The notes under the pieces were generated by a model that worked only from the letters and a program-made list of their open reading frames with translations, was not told the DNA's origin and ran no database searches. 64,000 nt of DNA from Natronospirillum operosum (GTDB taxonomy: Bacteria; Pseudomonadota; Gammaproteobacteria; Pseudomonadales; Natronospirillaceae). Both the position numbers and the translations under genes were made by a program. Numbering within the stretch: the first letter of the stretch is position 1; every line of letters begins with the position of its first letter. The stretch lies in NCBI RefSeq assembly GCF_004768465.1, contig NZ_SRMF01000004.1, positions 1-64,000 on the forward strand. The letters run 5' to 3'. This document shows, in pieces, positions 6,587 through 16,143 of the stretch.

Positions 6587-9151
6587 TCAGTCCTGCTTGC
6601 CGCCGGCGATGGAGTGCATGGTGCAGGCCTTACGCAGTGCCTCCAGCGTTTGCTCGAAAGCTGTGACGGGCTCGGGGTGGCTGAACAGGTAGCCCTGAAA
6701 CACATCACAGCGCCGTGAGAGCAGAAACTCGCGCTGTACCGGGGTTTCCACCCCCTCGGCGACCACGCGCATGCCCAGGCTGTGGGTGAGTCCGATAATG
6801 GCTTCCACTATGCTTCTGTCTGCGCCCTCGGTATCCAGTTGAGCCTGCCGGATAAAGGCCTGGTCTATCTTGACCTCGTCGAAGGGCAGGCGCGACAGGT
6901 AGGCCAGGGACGAATAGCCGGTACCGAAGTCGTCCATCGCAAAGCGTATGCCGGCTGCTCTGAGTGCCCGCATCTTGGTCACGGAGTCATCCAGATCAGT
7001 CAGAATGAGTGACTCGGTCAGCTCAAGTTTCAGTAACCTGGGGTTGGCACCGGTCTCATCGACTATGGTGAGGATGCGGTTTACGAAATCGGGCTGGTGG
7101 AACTGCCGGGCGCTGATATTGACGGCCAGGCTGAGTGTGTCGGCCTCGGCCTGCTCACCCCACAGACTCAGTTGATGGCAAGCGGTGCGCAGTACTGTGT
7201 CTCCCATGGGCGCGATCAGCCCCGTTTCTTCTGCCATGTTGATAAAGGCGGCGGGCCCCAGCAGGCCGCGGGCAGGATGCTGCCAGCGTATCAGGGCCTC
7301 GGCCCCGCAGGGTTCACCACGACGATTGACCTGAGCCTGGTAGAACAGCACCAGTTCATTGTTGTCGAGTGCAGCGCGAAACTCTGCTTCCAGCCGGAAG
7401 CGGGCTTCGATCGCGGCATGGATGGAGGGGTCGAAAAAGTGAATGGCATTGCGGCCGGCGGCCTTGGCCTGATACATGGCCACATCCGCGCGCCGTAACA
7501 GTTCCTCAGTGGATTCCCGCTCGCCCGTGAACAGGCAGATGCCGATGCTGGCCGTGCATCGGTAAATGGTCTCACCGAGCTGCACCGACTGGGTCAGCGT
7601 GGCGCGCAGCTTTTCCGCCATCCGTTCGGCCTCGATGGCTGCGGTGTGTTCTTCTGTATCCAGATTTTCCAGAATAACCACGAACTCGTCGCCCCCCAGG
7701 CGGGCCAGGGTGTCGGTGCCGACCAGTCTGCTGCGCAGCCGCTGTGACAACACCTTCAACAGGCGATCACCCGTTGAGTGGCCCAGGGTGTCATTGAGGC
7801 GCTTGAAATCATCCAGATCGATAAACAGCAGCGCACCATGCTTGAGGCTTACTCTGCTGCTGACCCTGGCCAGTTGCAGCCGATCGAGCAGCTGGCGGCG
7901 GTTGGGCAACCCGGTCAGGGCGTCATAGAAGGCCAGTTGATGAATGATGTCTTCCGACTTGCGGCGTTCGGTCACGTCCATGATAAAGCCGTTCCATAGT
8001 ATGGACCCGTCCGACTCGCGCTCGGGCAGGGCATTGCCCTGCAGCCAGAGGATACTGCGGTCCGGCTTGCGTACTCGGTACTCATGCTGCCAGGGTTTCA
8101 GGGTCTCTGCTGACTCCCGAATGGAAGCGAACACGCCATCGAGGTCATCGGGGTGTATGACCCTGGTCAAGCGCATGGCGTCCTGTTGTACAGCCTCGGG
8201 CTCAACACCATAGATATCCCGGATCGCATTGCTTGCATAGGGGAATGACATGGCGCCGTCCGGGCCCAGGCGGAACTGGTACACCATGCCCGGCAGACGC
8301 GAGACGATCTTGCGAAAGCGATCGCGCATATGTTTCTGCGTGGCCTCGGAACGTTCCGTTTCCAGCTCTGCCATCTGCAGCCGGTTGCGCATGATGGCCG
8401 TGGTGGTTGATGTACCCAGGATGATCAAGCTGGCCAGCACGGCCAGGGAGGCGAGCAGGGTCTGGTCCATCACGGCGCCGGCAACCAGTTGCGGGTGGTC
8501 GCCGGGCAGAAACACTGTGGCACCCATGGCCACATAGTGCATGCCGGAAATCGCCAGTCCCATCAGCAGTGCACTGGCCAGTCTGGTGGTGGTCTCATCC
8601 TCGATGATTTGCGGCAGCAATCGGGGCGTCGCCAGGGCCAGGGTGGCCAGCAGCACCGCAATGCCGATTGAACTGGTGAACAGCCAGGGGTTGTAGTGGA
8701 TATCACTGCTGGTCACCATGGCGCCCATGCCGGTGTAGTGCATGGCGCCGATACCGGCCCCCATCAGCAGCCCGCCTATGGCGATACTGGAGACTGCGGG
8801 CTGATCCTGGCTGATGATGTTCAGGGTGACAAAGCCTGCCAGTATTGCAGGCAGCACGGAAGTCAGTGTGAGATTGAGGTCATAGCTGATTTCAACCGGC
8901 ATACGGAAAGCCACCATGCCGGTAAAGTGCATGGTCCATACACCCACCCCCATGGCCACAGCACCGCTGACATGCCAGACAATCCGAGTGAGTCGGGTCC
9001 GTGCCGAACGCATCAGGTCAACGTGACTGAAGCTGGCGTAGGCCGCGAGCACGGCGATCAGGATGGAGAGTACCACCAGAGCGATGGAGTACTGGCCGGA
9101 GAGCGCGGCGTGAACCGGGGTGTCTGCTCCGGTGAAATTGAGGGGACTCAT
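6587..9151 (-). CDS. MHYT-PAS-GGDEF-EAL membrane protein, cyclic-di-GMP turnover
   Basis: 854 residues from ATG 9151, preceded by AGGGA; a longer frame adds 22 residues without a better site. The N-terminal 250 residues form an MHYT sensor with the repeated metal-binding motifs MHFTGM, MHYTGM and MHYVAM between membrane helices, thought to sense a diatomic gas through copper. A PAS domain follows (about 280-400), then GGDEF with an intact GGDEF signature and DALTGLPNR start, then EAL with EALIRW, LELTES, DDFGTGYSS and AEGVET all intact. Both active sites look complete, so it could make or degrade c-di-GMP. No RxxD inhibitory site precedes GGDEF (VGTD is found there). Type IV pili encoded nearby are a common c-di-GMP target. 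Confidence 0.93.
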   Translation of the reverse strand: MSPLNFTGADTPVHAALSGQYSIALVVLSILIAVLAAYASFSHVDLMRSARTRLTRIVWHVSGAVAMGVGVWTMHFTGMVAFRMPVEISYDLNLTLTSVLPAILAGFVTLNIISQDQPAVSSIAIGGLLMGAGIGAMHYTGMGAMVTSSDIHYNPWLFTSSIGIAVLLATLALATPRLLPQIIEDETTTRLASALLMGLAISGMHYVAMGATVFLPGDHPQLVAGAVMDQTLLASLAVLASLIILGTSTTTAIMRNRLQMAELETERSEATQKHMRDRFRKIVSRLPGMVYQFRLGPDGAMSFPYASNAIRDIYGVEPEAVQQDAMRLTRVIHPDDLDGVFASIRESAETLKPWQHEYRVRKPDRSILWLQGNALPERESDGSILWNGFIMDVTERRKSEDIIHQLAFYDALTGLPNRRQLLDRLQLARVSSRVSLKHGALLFIDLDDFKRLNDTLGHSTGDRLLKVLSQRLRSRLVGTDTLARLGGDEFVVILENLDTEEHTAAIEAERMAEKLRATLTQSVQLGETIYRCTASIGICLFTGERESTEELLRRADVAMYQAKAAGRNAIHFFDPSIHAAIEARFRLEAEFRAALDNNELVLFYQAQVNRRGEPCGAEALIRWQHPARGLLGPAAFINMAEETGLIAPMGDTVLRTACHQLSLWGEQAEADTLSLAVNISARQFHQPDFVNRILTIVDETGANPRLLKLELTESLILTDLDDSVTKMRALRAAGIRFAMDDFGTGYSSLAYLSRLPFDEVKIDQAFIRQAQLDTEGADRSIVEAIIGLTHSLGMRVVAEGVETPVQREFLLSRRCDVFQGYLFSHPEPVTAFEQTLEALRKACTMHSIAGGKQD

Positions 9152-9290
9152 GTGCCATCCCTGCCTGTGATCAGCATACAACATAGTCAGTGTAGTCAGG
9201 GATGGGGCGGACGTCACCTTTGGTGCTGTTCCCGCGACAGGAAGCAGGCCTCGGGGTGGTCAGAAGAGGGCGCCGCAGCGCCCGTCAGAC

Positions 9291-9677
9291 TCAGGTGTCG
9301 GCACAGTGATCGATGTAGGAGTCGGCATCCATCAGGTCATCCAGCTCGCCGGTATCGGTTACCCGCATGCGGAAAAACCAGCCGTCCTCGAACGGATCGC
9401 TGTTGACCAGTTCCGGGGCTTCTTCCAGCGACTCATTGATGGCCAGGATGGTGCCTGTCGCCGGGGCATAGATGTCGGAGGCCGCCTTGACGGACTCCAC
9501 CACCGCAATGCCGTCCCCGGCCGTTACGGCAGCGTCCACCTCGGGCAGTTCGACAAAGACCACGTCGCCCAGTTGCTCCTGTGCAAAGTCGGTAATGCCC
9601 ACGGTGACGATGTCACCGTCTATCAGCAGCCACTCGTGCGTGGCGGTATACTTCAGATCTGCAGGTGTATTGCTCAT
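9291..9677 (-). CDS. gcvH: Glycine cleavage system H protein
   Basis: Lipoyl carrier of 128 residues that shuttles the aminomethyl group between the P, T and L proteins of glycine decarboxylation. The lipoylation motif VESVKAAS is present with the modified Lys64. ATG 9677 is preferred, with AGGAGA nine bases upstream. No gcvT or gcvP is adjacent, so it is separated from its usual operon. It lies next to ppa in the same direction, 39 bases upstream of the next stop codon. LipA and LipB, which make and attach lipoate, are encoded near the end of the window. Confidence 0.95.
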   Translation of the reverse strand: MSNTPADLKYTATHEWLLIDGDIVTVGITDFAQEQLGDVVFVELPEVDAAVTAGDGIAVVESVKAASDIYAPATGTILAINESLEEAPELVNSDPFEDGWFFRMRVTDTGELDDLMDADSYIDHCADT

Positions 9678-9716
9678 GCCGCGTTCTCCTGTATCCACAG
9701 CCTGTCGGGTGCAGGC

Positions 9717-10244
9717 TTACCCATTATAGGCCTTGGCCGATTCTTCAATAGCCTGGCGTGCAGCGTCTGCATTGCGCCAGCCGTCGACCTTGACCCACTT
9801 GCCTTTTTCCAGTGTCTTGTAGTGCTCGAAAAAGTGCTTGATCTGTTCCAGCAGCAGGGAGGGCAGGTCTTCAATATCGTTGACCTCATCATACAGGCTG
9901 GTCAGCTTCTGATGCGGTACCGCCACCAGCTTGGCGTCCGAGCCGGCCTCGTCGGTCATGTCCAGAATGCCCACCGGACGGGCCCGAATGACCGAACCCG
10001 GGGCAACAGGATAGGGTGTGACGACCAATACATCCAGCGCGTCGCCATCGGGGGCCAGCGTCTGTGGAATATAGCCGTAGTTGGCCGGGTAGAACATGGG
10101 CGCTGCCATGAAACGGTCGACCAGGAGAGCATCCATGTCCTTGTCGATCTCATACTTGATGGGATCGGCATTGGCCGGAATCTCGATTGCCACGTAGATG
10201 TCATTGGGCAGGTCCTTGCCTGCGGGAATCTTGCTGTAGCTCAT
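9717..10244 (-). CDS. ppa: Inorganic pyrophosphatase, family I
   Basis: Soluble magnesium-dependent pyrophosphatase of 175 residues that hydrolyses diphosphate from biosynthetic reactions. The KYEID segment, the YGYIPQT block and the metal-binding DGDALDVLV signature are present; Ala replaces the usual Pro in the signature. The C-terminal [17 protein letters not shown] block is nearly identical to that of E. coli. ATG 10244 has GGAGG upstream; the frame continues 59 codons upstream into the aroA end but has no matching homology. Confidence 0.96.
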   Translation of the reverse strand: MSYSKIPAGKDLPNDIYVAIEIPANADPIKYEIDKDMDALLVDRFMAAPMFYPANYGYIPQTLAPDGDALDVLVVTPYPVAPGSVIRARPVGILDMTDEAGSDAKLVAVPHQKLTSLYDEVNDIEDLPSLLLEQIKHFFEHYKTLEKGKWVKVDGWRNADAARQAIEESAKAYNG

Positions 10245-10282
10245 GTCTTTGTTCCTCCGGAGGTTGTCAAACGGGTTCGGCG

Positions 10283-11596
10283 TCAGGGCTGCACTGTGCG
10301 TTCTGCCCGGGGTGTTGTCAAAGCCCCGAACCGCGTGAAATAGTCGGGGAAGGTTTTGGCGGTGCAGCCCGGGTCGAGTATGGTCACCGGCTCTTCGCCG
10401 AAGGCGGCCAGCGAGAAGCACATGGCGATGCGATGGTCGTCATAGGTCTCGATTTCAGCCGGCTGGTAGTGCGTCGTTGGCGTGATGCGGATGTAGTCCT
10501 CGCCTTCTTCCACCTCGGCGCCGAGCTTGCGCAGCTCGGTGGCCATGGCACTGAGACGATCAGTCTCCTTGACCCGCCAGTTGTAGATGTTGCGGATTGT
10601 GGTCGGGCCTTCGGCAAACAGCGCCGTGGTGGCAATGGTCATGGCGGCATCGGGGATATGGTTCAGATCGACATCGACCCCGCGCAGGGCCCCGCGCGTG
10701 ACCTCGATCCAACTGGGGTTCCAGGTCACCTGGGCGCCCATCTGCGCCAGTACCTCGGCAAAGCGGACATCACCCTGCACCGAGTCGGTGCCGGTGCCGT
10801 GCACCCGCACAGTGCCGCCGGCAATGGCGGCGGCAGCGAGAAAATAGGACGCCGAAGACGCATCGCCTTCGACCATGATCTGGCCGGGAGACCGATAGCG
10901 CTGGCCGCCCCGGATGTGAAAACTCTGGTAGTCCCGATTGTCGACGCTGACGCCAAAGCGACGCATGACATCCAGGGTAATGTCGATGTAGGGCCTGGAC
11001 ACCAGTTCGCCCTCCACCTGAATGGTCAGATCGCCGGCGGCCATCGGGGCAGCCATCAGCAGGGCGGTCAGAAACTGGCTGGAAATATTGCCCCGGATAC
11101 TGACCGTCCCCCCCTGCAGACCGGTACCGCGGATCTGCAGCGGAGGGTAGTCGGTGGTGCCCAGATACTCGATGTCTGCGCCCAGTGGCCGCAGGGCCTC
11201 AATCAGGTCGCCAATGGGCCGCTCGTACATGCGCGGCACACCGCTGAGTATGAAATCACCCTGGCCCAGGCAGAGCGCTGCCGTCAGCGGGCGCATGGCG
11301 GTACCGGCGTTGCCGAGAAAGAGGTCCAGGGGTTCCGCGGCGTCTGTGCTCAACGGGCCGCCCACACCGGTGACCCGGCAGCGGGCTCGGTCAGCAGAGA
11401 CATCGATGTCGACGCCCAGCGCGGCCAGAGCCTCCAGCATGCGATCCGTATCGTCGCTGTGCAGCAGATTGCTGATATCTGTCGTGCCTTCCGCGAGAGC
11501 GGCCAGCAGCAGAATACGGTTGGACAGGCTTTTCGAGCCCGGAATGGTGACTTCACCATCTATGCGTGCCAGAGGCTGCAGGGTCAGACTTTCCAT
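10283..11596 (-). CDS. aroA: 3-phosphoshikimate 1-carboxyvinyltransferase (EPSP synthase)
   Basis: Sixth step of the shikimate pathway: joins phosphoenolpyruvate to shikimate 3-phosphate. The 437 residues include the N-terminal PGSKSLSNR block (19-27), [12 protein letters not shown] (92-103, class I type with the Gly98-Thr-Ala context of glyphosate-sensitive enzymes), [19 protein letters not shown] and a C-terminal [10 protein letters not shown] block. The gene is transcribed toward ppa, 38 bases away, and could share its transcript. It does not lie beside serC or pheA, as it does in some relatives. Confidence 0.96.
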   Translation of the reverse strand: MESLTLQPLARIDGEVTIPGSKSLSNRILLLAALAEGTTDISNLLHSDDTDRMLEALAALGVDIDVSADRARCRVTGVGGPLSTDAAEPLDLFLGNAGTAMRPLTAALCLGQGDFILSGVPRMYERPIGDLIEALRPLGADIEYLGTTDYPPLQIRGTGLQGGTVSIRGNISSQFLTALLMAAPMAAGDLTIQVEGELVSRPYIDITLDVMRRFGVSVDNRDYQSFHIRGGQRYRSPGQIMVEGDASSASYFLAAAAIAGGTVRVHGTGTDSVQGDVRFAEVLAQMGAQVTWNPSWIEVTRGALRGVDVDLNHIPDAAMTIATTALFAEGPTTIRNIYNWRVKETDRLSAMATELRKLGAEVEEGEDYIRITPTTHYQPAEIETYDDHRIAMCFSLAAFGEEPVTILDPGCTAKTFPDYFTRFGALTTPRAERTVQP

Positions 11597-11675
11597 GGAA
11601 TGCTGTAAGAACCAGTGCTGTGTGATCAGGTCGAGCTATTGTAGCGGCCTGATCACGGGAAGCAATGAAGGAACT

Positions 11676-12590
11676 TCAGCTTCCTGACTGGTCCGTCTTG
11701 ATGACCAGCACATCGCAGCGCAAACGGTCGAGAATCTTCTCTGCCGTATGGCCGATCAGCCAGCGGTTCAGGCCTTCCCGGGTTTGTGCGCCCAGCACTA
11801 CCACATGGCTGCCGCTGTCCTGTACCAGCTCCGGGATGGTCGAGGTGGGGGTGCCGGCTTCAAGTCGGCCCTGCGCCTGCGGAATACCGCATTCATCCAG
11901 CAGCTTGTTCAGGGCATCCTGATGCTGCTCGGCCAGCGCCTCGGTGATCGGGGTGGTATCGGGGACCGGCGGGTCCATGTAGACGATGAAGGGGGTGGGG
12001 TCGTAGACGTTGAGGACTTCCAGTCGGGTGTCCAGAGCCTCCTGCCAGACTTTGGCCTGCAGCAGGATGGCCTTGTCCAGCAAGCGCGGTGCGTCGCCCT
12101 GTTCCACCGGGTCGACACAGGCCGTCAGATGCATGCCGGTGTCGGGCCAGGGGTTGTCCTTGACCAGCAGTACCGGCAGCGGGCTGCAGCGCATCAGGTC
12201 CCAGTCGGTGGAGCTGAAGAAGGTGCGCTGCATGACATTCTGGTGGTGGGTGCCTTTCAGGATCAGATCGAAATCCTGCTCTTCCAGCAGCTTCTCGATG
12301 GCCTGCCAGGCGTGTTTGCACCAGGCCACTCGGGTGGAAACCTCCAGGCCCCGCTCACGGAGCTGGCGCGCGATGGCCTCCAGCTTCTGCTCCTGCTCGC
12401 GCAGATAGGATGCCTGCTGGTTTTCGGCGCGGCCATCCGAGCCGCCCGCCAGGCCACGTGCCAGCGCACTGTGGAAAGCGGCAGAAAACAGCACCAGCGG
12501 GCATTGCCAGCGTTGGGCCAGGAATTCTGCCTTGTTGACCACAGGCAGGTTGTCTTCAGTCGGGTCCAGATAGACCAGGATCGGGTTCAT
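11676..12590 (-). CDS. uspE: Tandem universal stress protein, UspE-like
   Basis: 304 residues made of two UspA-type domains (about 1-150 and 155-300). Each has the alternating alpha/beta pattern, beginning ILVYLDPTEDN and ending VLLVKDNP in the first and VLVIKTD in the second. The second domain carries HVVVLGAQTREGLNRW, corresponding to the ATP-binding-loop region, but without a complete Gly-x2-Gly-x9-Gly-Ser motif, which fits UspE-type members. The role is in stress survival rather than a defined reaction. The gene stands alone, about 80 bases from aroA and 75 bases from dolP. Confidence 0.85.
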   Translation of the reverse strand: MNPILVYLDPTEDNLPVVNKAEFLAQRWQCPLVLFSAAFHSALARGLAGGSDGRAENQQASYLREQEQKLEAIARQLRERGLEVSTRVAWCKHAWQAIEKLLEEQDFDLILKGTHHQNVMQRTFFSSTDWDLMRCSPLPVLLVKDNPWPDTGMHLTACVDPVEQGDAPRLLDKAILLQAKVWQEALDTRLEVLNVYDPTPFIVYMDPPVPDTTPITEALAEQHQDALNKLLDECGIPQAQGRLEAGTPTSTIPELVQDSGSHVVVLGAQTREGLNRWLIGHTAEKILDRLRCDVLVIKTDQSGS

Positions 12591-12666
12591 GGTGGCATCA
12601 CCTCGCGCTGATTAGGCTTGTTATAGCGTCAGCATAGCTCCGTCCTGACGTTTTGTGCACCCCGAA

Positions 12667-13236
12667 TCAGTCAATGTAGTCAAAAATGGAAACAACCCGC
12701 TGCACACCATCGACCTGAGCGGCGCGCTGTTCCGCAATGCTGCCCTGTTCGCGGGTGACCAGCCCCATCAGGTAGGCCACGCCCTCATGGGTCGTGATGA
12801 CCACTCGGCGCGCCGGAAAATCTGCCGTCAGCACCAGGCGACCCTTGACCCGCACGCTGATCCATTGATCGTTGGCACGCATCTCGGCGGTGGGCGGCTC
12901 GCCAACGCGCAATTCGTTGTGCAGCAGGCGCACACGCCGGAACTGCCGCACGACCTCGGTGGCCTGGTTGATCATCTGCTCTGAGGGCACGCGGCCGGTG
13001 ATCAGAATACGGGCATTGTGCGAGACCACCTTGATGCGGCTGTCACTGAAGCGCTCATCAGCCGCGACCAGGCGTTCCCTGATGCGTACTTCCAGATCGG
13101 CATCATCAATGGCTGCACCACGGGACAGGCTGCTGTCATCACCGCGCGGGCCTGAACTGCCGCCGAGAGCACAGCCGACAACCAGCAGCATGAGTGGAAG
13201 CCAGATCAGCAGGGGTAAATGTTTCACGGCCTTCAA
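12667..13236 (-). CDS. dolP: Outer-membrane lipoprotein with two BON domains, DolP
   Basis: 189-residue lipoprotein (formerly YraP) that helps maintain outer-membrane integrity and, in E. coli, binds anionic lipids at division sites and affects BamA. The signal peptide ends in LLVVGC. Two BON domains follow (about 46-112 and 120-189), each with a central V(x)(G) strand-turn pattern: RILITGRVPS and VAYLMGLVTR. The start overlaps the end of diaA by four bases. Order yraN-diaA-dolP is the same as in E. coli. Confidence 0.92.
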   Translation of the reverse strand: MKAVKHLPLLIWLPLMLLVVGCALGGSSGPRGDDSSLSRGAAIDDADLEVRIRERLVAADERFSDSRIKVVSHNARILITGRVPSEQMINQATEVVRQFRRVRLLHNELRVGEPPTAEMRANDQWISVRVKGRLVLTADFPARRVVITTHEGVAYLMGLVTREQGSIAEQRAAQVDGVQRVVSIFDYID

Positions 13237-13826
13237 TCCTCCGAACCGAAAATGGTGCGATCAACCAGCTCGCAGAGTCGGTGCACCAGCATGATATGAG
13301 CCTCAATGGCCATTGAACCAGCTGCCGGCACGGCGATCTCCAGATCATCCGGGGTCAACAGCGAGACCACATCTTCGCTGGTCTGACAGGAAAATGCGAG
13401 TACCGACAAGCCCCTGTTGTGGGCCGCCTGAATGGCCTGCACCAGACTGCCGGCGCGGGCACCATGATTGAATACCACCAGCAGGTCATGGGTCTGCGCA
13501 AGGGCCTGGATGGGCTTGGCAAAAATATCGTTGATGCCGGTCTCTACCCCTATCTGTGAAATCAGGGCCGAGTTGTTGCTCAGATTGATGGCGGGCAGGG
13601 CCGGTCGGTCCATGGCATAGCGGTGCAGCAGATAGCTGCAGAGCAGCTGAGCGCTGGCGGCACTCGGCCCATGGCCGCAGACCAGCACCTTGCCGTCGTG
13701 CAGGAAGGTATCGCACAGCAACTGATTGGCCACCAGCAACCGCTCCAGCGTCTGGTCGGCGGTTTCCTGCAAATGTTCAATGGTGTCGACCGTGCGCTGG
13801 GTCAACAGGGCCAGTTCCTCTGACAT
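13233..13826 (-). CDS. diaA: DnaA initiator-associating protein DiaA (SIS domain)
   Basis: 197-residue SIS-fold protein that forms tetramers, binds several DnaA molecules and promotes timely replication initiation. The sugar-isomerase fold is recognisable from LVCGHGPSAASAQLL (near 47-61), NLSNNSALIS and LLVVFNHGARAGSL. The C terminus ending LVDRTIFGSED resembles that of E. coli DiaA. It might be confused with GmhA, but the yraN-diaA-dolP context decides. The ATG overlaps the yraN stop by one base. Confidence 0.9.
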   Translation of the reverse strand: MSEELALLTQRTVDTIEHLQETADQTLERLLVANQLLCDTFLHDGKVLVCGHGPSAASAQLLCSYLLHRYAMDRPALPAINLSNNSALISQIGVETGINDIFAKPIQALAQTHDLLVVFNHGARAGSLVQAIQAAHNRGLSVLAFSCQTSEDVVSLLTPDDLEIAVPAAGSMAIEAHIMLVHRLCELVDRTIFGSED

Positions 13827-14167
13827 CAGAACGCGTTCCTTATCCAGGTCAGCTCATCAGTCTGCAGATTAACCTCGACCACGTCGAAACGGCAAGGTTG
13901 GTCGGTTGCACGGTGACGCGACAGGTACCAGTTGGCGGCGCTTCTGAGCCTGGCCTGCTTGCTGGCGGTGACTGCGGCCAGTCCGCCGCCGAACTGCTGA
14001 CTGCGGCGCGCCTTGACCTCGACAAATACCCAGCAGTTGCCATCGGCCAGCACCAGGTCCAGTTCGCCCTGGCGACAGCGGGCCTGCTGGTCCCTCAGTT
14101 GCAACCCCTGGCTCTGCAGGTATTCGGCGGCCCGGCGTTCCGCCGCATTGCCGATGGCCACACTCAT
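13826..14167 (-). CDS. yraN: YraN family protein (UPF0102), predicted nuclease fold
   Basis: 113 residues with the restriction-endonuclease-like core of the UPF0102 family: AAERRAAEYLQSQG at the N terminus, GELDLVLADG (the metal-binding Asp) and FVEVKARRS (the Glu-x-Lys). The biochemical role is not settled. The start overlaps the lpoA stop by four bases, and it is followed by diaA, as in E. coli. Confidence 0.9.
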   Translation of the reverse strand: MSVAIGNAAERRAAEYLQSQGLQLRDQQARCRQGELDLVLADGNCWVFVEVKARRSQQFGGGLAAVTASKQARLRSAANWYLSRHRATDQPCRFDVVEVNLQTDELTWIRNAF

Positions 14168-16104
14168 TGCGAGCCGTTCAGCGGGCGTGGAGACTCTTCA
14201 GCCTCCAGAGTGGGTGACAGCGTGAGGGGGACCAGACGGCCATTCATGTATTGGGCCCAGGCCAGTTCGCGTTCGATCTGGCCCCGCTCATTCAGCCGCA
14301 GTATGCCCGTCTGGCCGCGGTACTGAGCCTCCGGGGCACTGCGCAGATAGGGCAGTTGGGGTACCAGGTGCCATGCATCCAGGCCCATGGCATAGAGGCG
14401 TGAGTAGGTGCTGAACTGCTCGATGTCCAGGGCAGCCAGGGCTTCTGCCTCGGCACTGTCACTGACCAGCCAGGGTATCTCGACCAGACGGATCCCGCTC
14501 AGATCGCGATCACGCCCGGTATCATTGGTAGCCACGATGGACGAAGTGGCAAGTATCGGAATATCTTCCGCATACTGAAAGTTCAGCAAGGGCCGCAGCT
14601 GTCTGGCCTGGTCGGGCTCGACGGCCATGAAGATGAAGTCCAGGTCACGCCGTCGTCTGGGTTCGATTTCAACGGCAGTGCCGAGCACTGACTGAATGTT
14701 GATCGACCGCTGCTGGCTCTGATCGATGTCCAGCAGTGAGCGCACCTGAGCCAGGTAGCGCCGGCCGTCATCCTGTGCCGGGATGGACTCGGTGCTGACC
14801 AACTGGCCGCCCAGGCGTTCCCACTCTTCACGGAACGCGCTGGCCACGCGCTCTCCCCATTCACCCTGAGGGCGGATGGCGGCGGCCACATTGTGGCCGC
14901 TGAACCAGGCGTGCCGGGCGACCTGGCGGGCTTCGTCTTCCGGCGCCAGCGCAAACTGGATGACATTTTCGTTGTTGATGACCTGGCGATCTGTCCGGTT
15001 CAGCGCCATGACCGTGACCGGCAGGCTGTTGACGGACTCAACCTGCATGACCTGGTTGCGCCCCAGGGGGCCGATAATGAAATCGGCTCCGGCCTCTATG
15101 GCCGAGGTCACCACCTGACGCACATCACCATTGGCCTCATCGTAAAAGCGCAGCTCGGGCACATCCTGGCCTTCATTCTTGGCGCGGAAATACCCGGCCA
15201 GGAAGCCATCTGCAATGGCCTGACCGGGGCCGCGCAGATCGCCGCTGACGGGCAATATCAGGGCAATGTGCTCGGGCTGACTGCTGATGCTTTCGGTCAG
15301 CCTGAGCAGGCTGTCGGGCAGATCCAGCGCTGCCGGATGGCGGGGGTTGGCCTGCTGCCAGCCCTCGATGCCACGAACCAGCCGCATGGGTTCGTTCTGG
15401 TATTCATGGTAGATGTTGGCCAGTTCCAGCCAGCCACTGTAGTCGGGCGCGGTCTGCACCATGGCCAGCACCGCCAGCGCCTCGGGGTCGGCCTGTTGCA
15501 GGTCCAGCCAGATGGCCTGCACATTGCTGTGCTTTTGTTCGTCGGTCAGCAGCGGATGAATGAAAATACGTTCTCGGGCCGCCGCCACCGGGCTGTTGGT
15601 CAGGCTATAGGCCTGTGCGCGCAGCAGGCTGATTTCGATCTGTTGCGGCAGTGGCAGGCTGTCAAACAGCGGCACTGCGTCGCCGGTCAGCCAAGCCAGT
15701 GAGGCTCTGGGATTGAACAGCATCAGTTCGGTCTTGGCCGACAGCAAGGCAAAGTCACGCTGCATGGTCGCCGACAATTGCGGGTAGTCCAGCCGGTTCA
15801 GCAGGCGCTCGGTTTTGTCCGGCTCTCCGCGCAGGTAGAAAATCTTGGCCAACTCCAGAGTGTAGCCCTCGGCCGTCTGGGGCGCTCGATTCAGCCGGAT
15901 CAGTTCGCTGCGCTTCAGGTCGTCCGGCAGTTCATCGGCCAGTTCGGCTATCGGGCGGTCCGTGTCGAGTGGCAATTCGCTCAGCCCCTCTGGTGCTGTG
16001 CGCCCGGTCGCGGTATCGTCCGGCGCATCAGAGACCGGAGGTGTGCTACAGGCCGCGAGGATCAGCACGGTCAGCAGTGCCGGCAGGCGCAGCGCAAAGT
16101 TCAT
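14164..16104 (-). CDS. lpoA: Penicillin-binding protein activator LpoA
   Basis: 646-residue outer-membrane lipoprotein that reaches through the wall to stimulate PBP1A. ATG 16104 starts a signal peptide with lipobox LAAC; AAGGGG lies upstream. The N-terminal half is helical and TPR-like (about 60-270). The C-terminal half has a periplasmic-binding-protein fold beginning IALILPVSGDLRGPGQAIADG. The frame is open for another 320 codons upstream, but that stretch is antisense to rsmI and has no homology. Divergent from rsmI with about 40 bases between starts, so the two promoters must overlap. Confidence 0.92.
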   Translation of the reverse strand: MNFALRLPALLTVLILAACSTPPVSDAPDDTATGRTAPEGLSELPLDTDRPIAELADELPDDLKRSELIRLNRAPQTAEGYTLELAKIFYLRGEPDKTERLLNRLDYPQLSATMQRDFALLSAKTELMLFNPRASLAWLTGDAVPLFDSLPLPQQIEISLLRAQAYSLTNSPVAAARERIFIHPLLTDEQKHSNVQAIWLDLQQADPEALAVLAMVQTAPDYSGWLELANIYHEYQNEPMRLVRGIEGWQQANPRHPAALDLPDSLLRLTESISSQPEHIALILPVSGDLRGPGQAIADGFLAGYFRAKNEGQDVPELRFYDEANGDVRQVVTSAIEAGADFIIGPLGRNQVMQVESVNSLPVTVMALNRTDRQVINNENVIQFALAPEDEARQVARHAWFSGHNVAAAIRPQGEWGERVASAFREEWERLGGQLVSTESIPAQDDGRRYLAQVRSLLDIDQSQQRSINIQSVLGTAVEIEPRRRRDLDFIFMAVEPDQARQLRPLLNFQYAEDIPILATSSIVATNDTGRDRDLSGIRLVEIPWLVSDSAEAEALAALDIEQFSTYSRLYAMGLDAWHLVPQLPYLRSAPEAQYRGQTGILRLNERGQIERELAWAQYMNGRLVPLTLSPTLEAEESPRPLNGSQ

Positions 16105-16143
16105 GACGAGAACCCCTTCTCTAACAAGCAGGTTTGATTGTAT

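Noticed and set aside
9306-10343. 345-codon open frame on the plus strand
   Set aside because: It runs antisense across gcvH, ppa and the end of aroA, all of which are certain genes.
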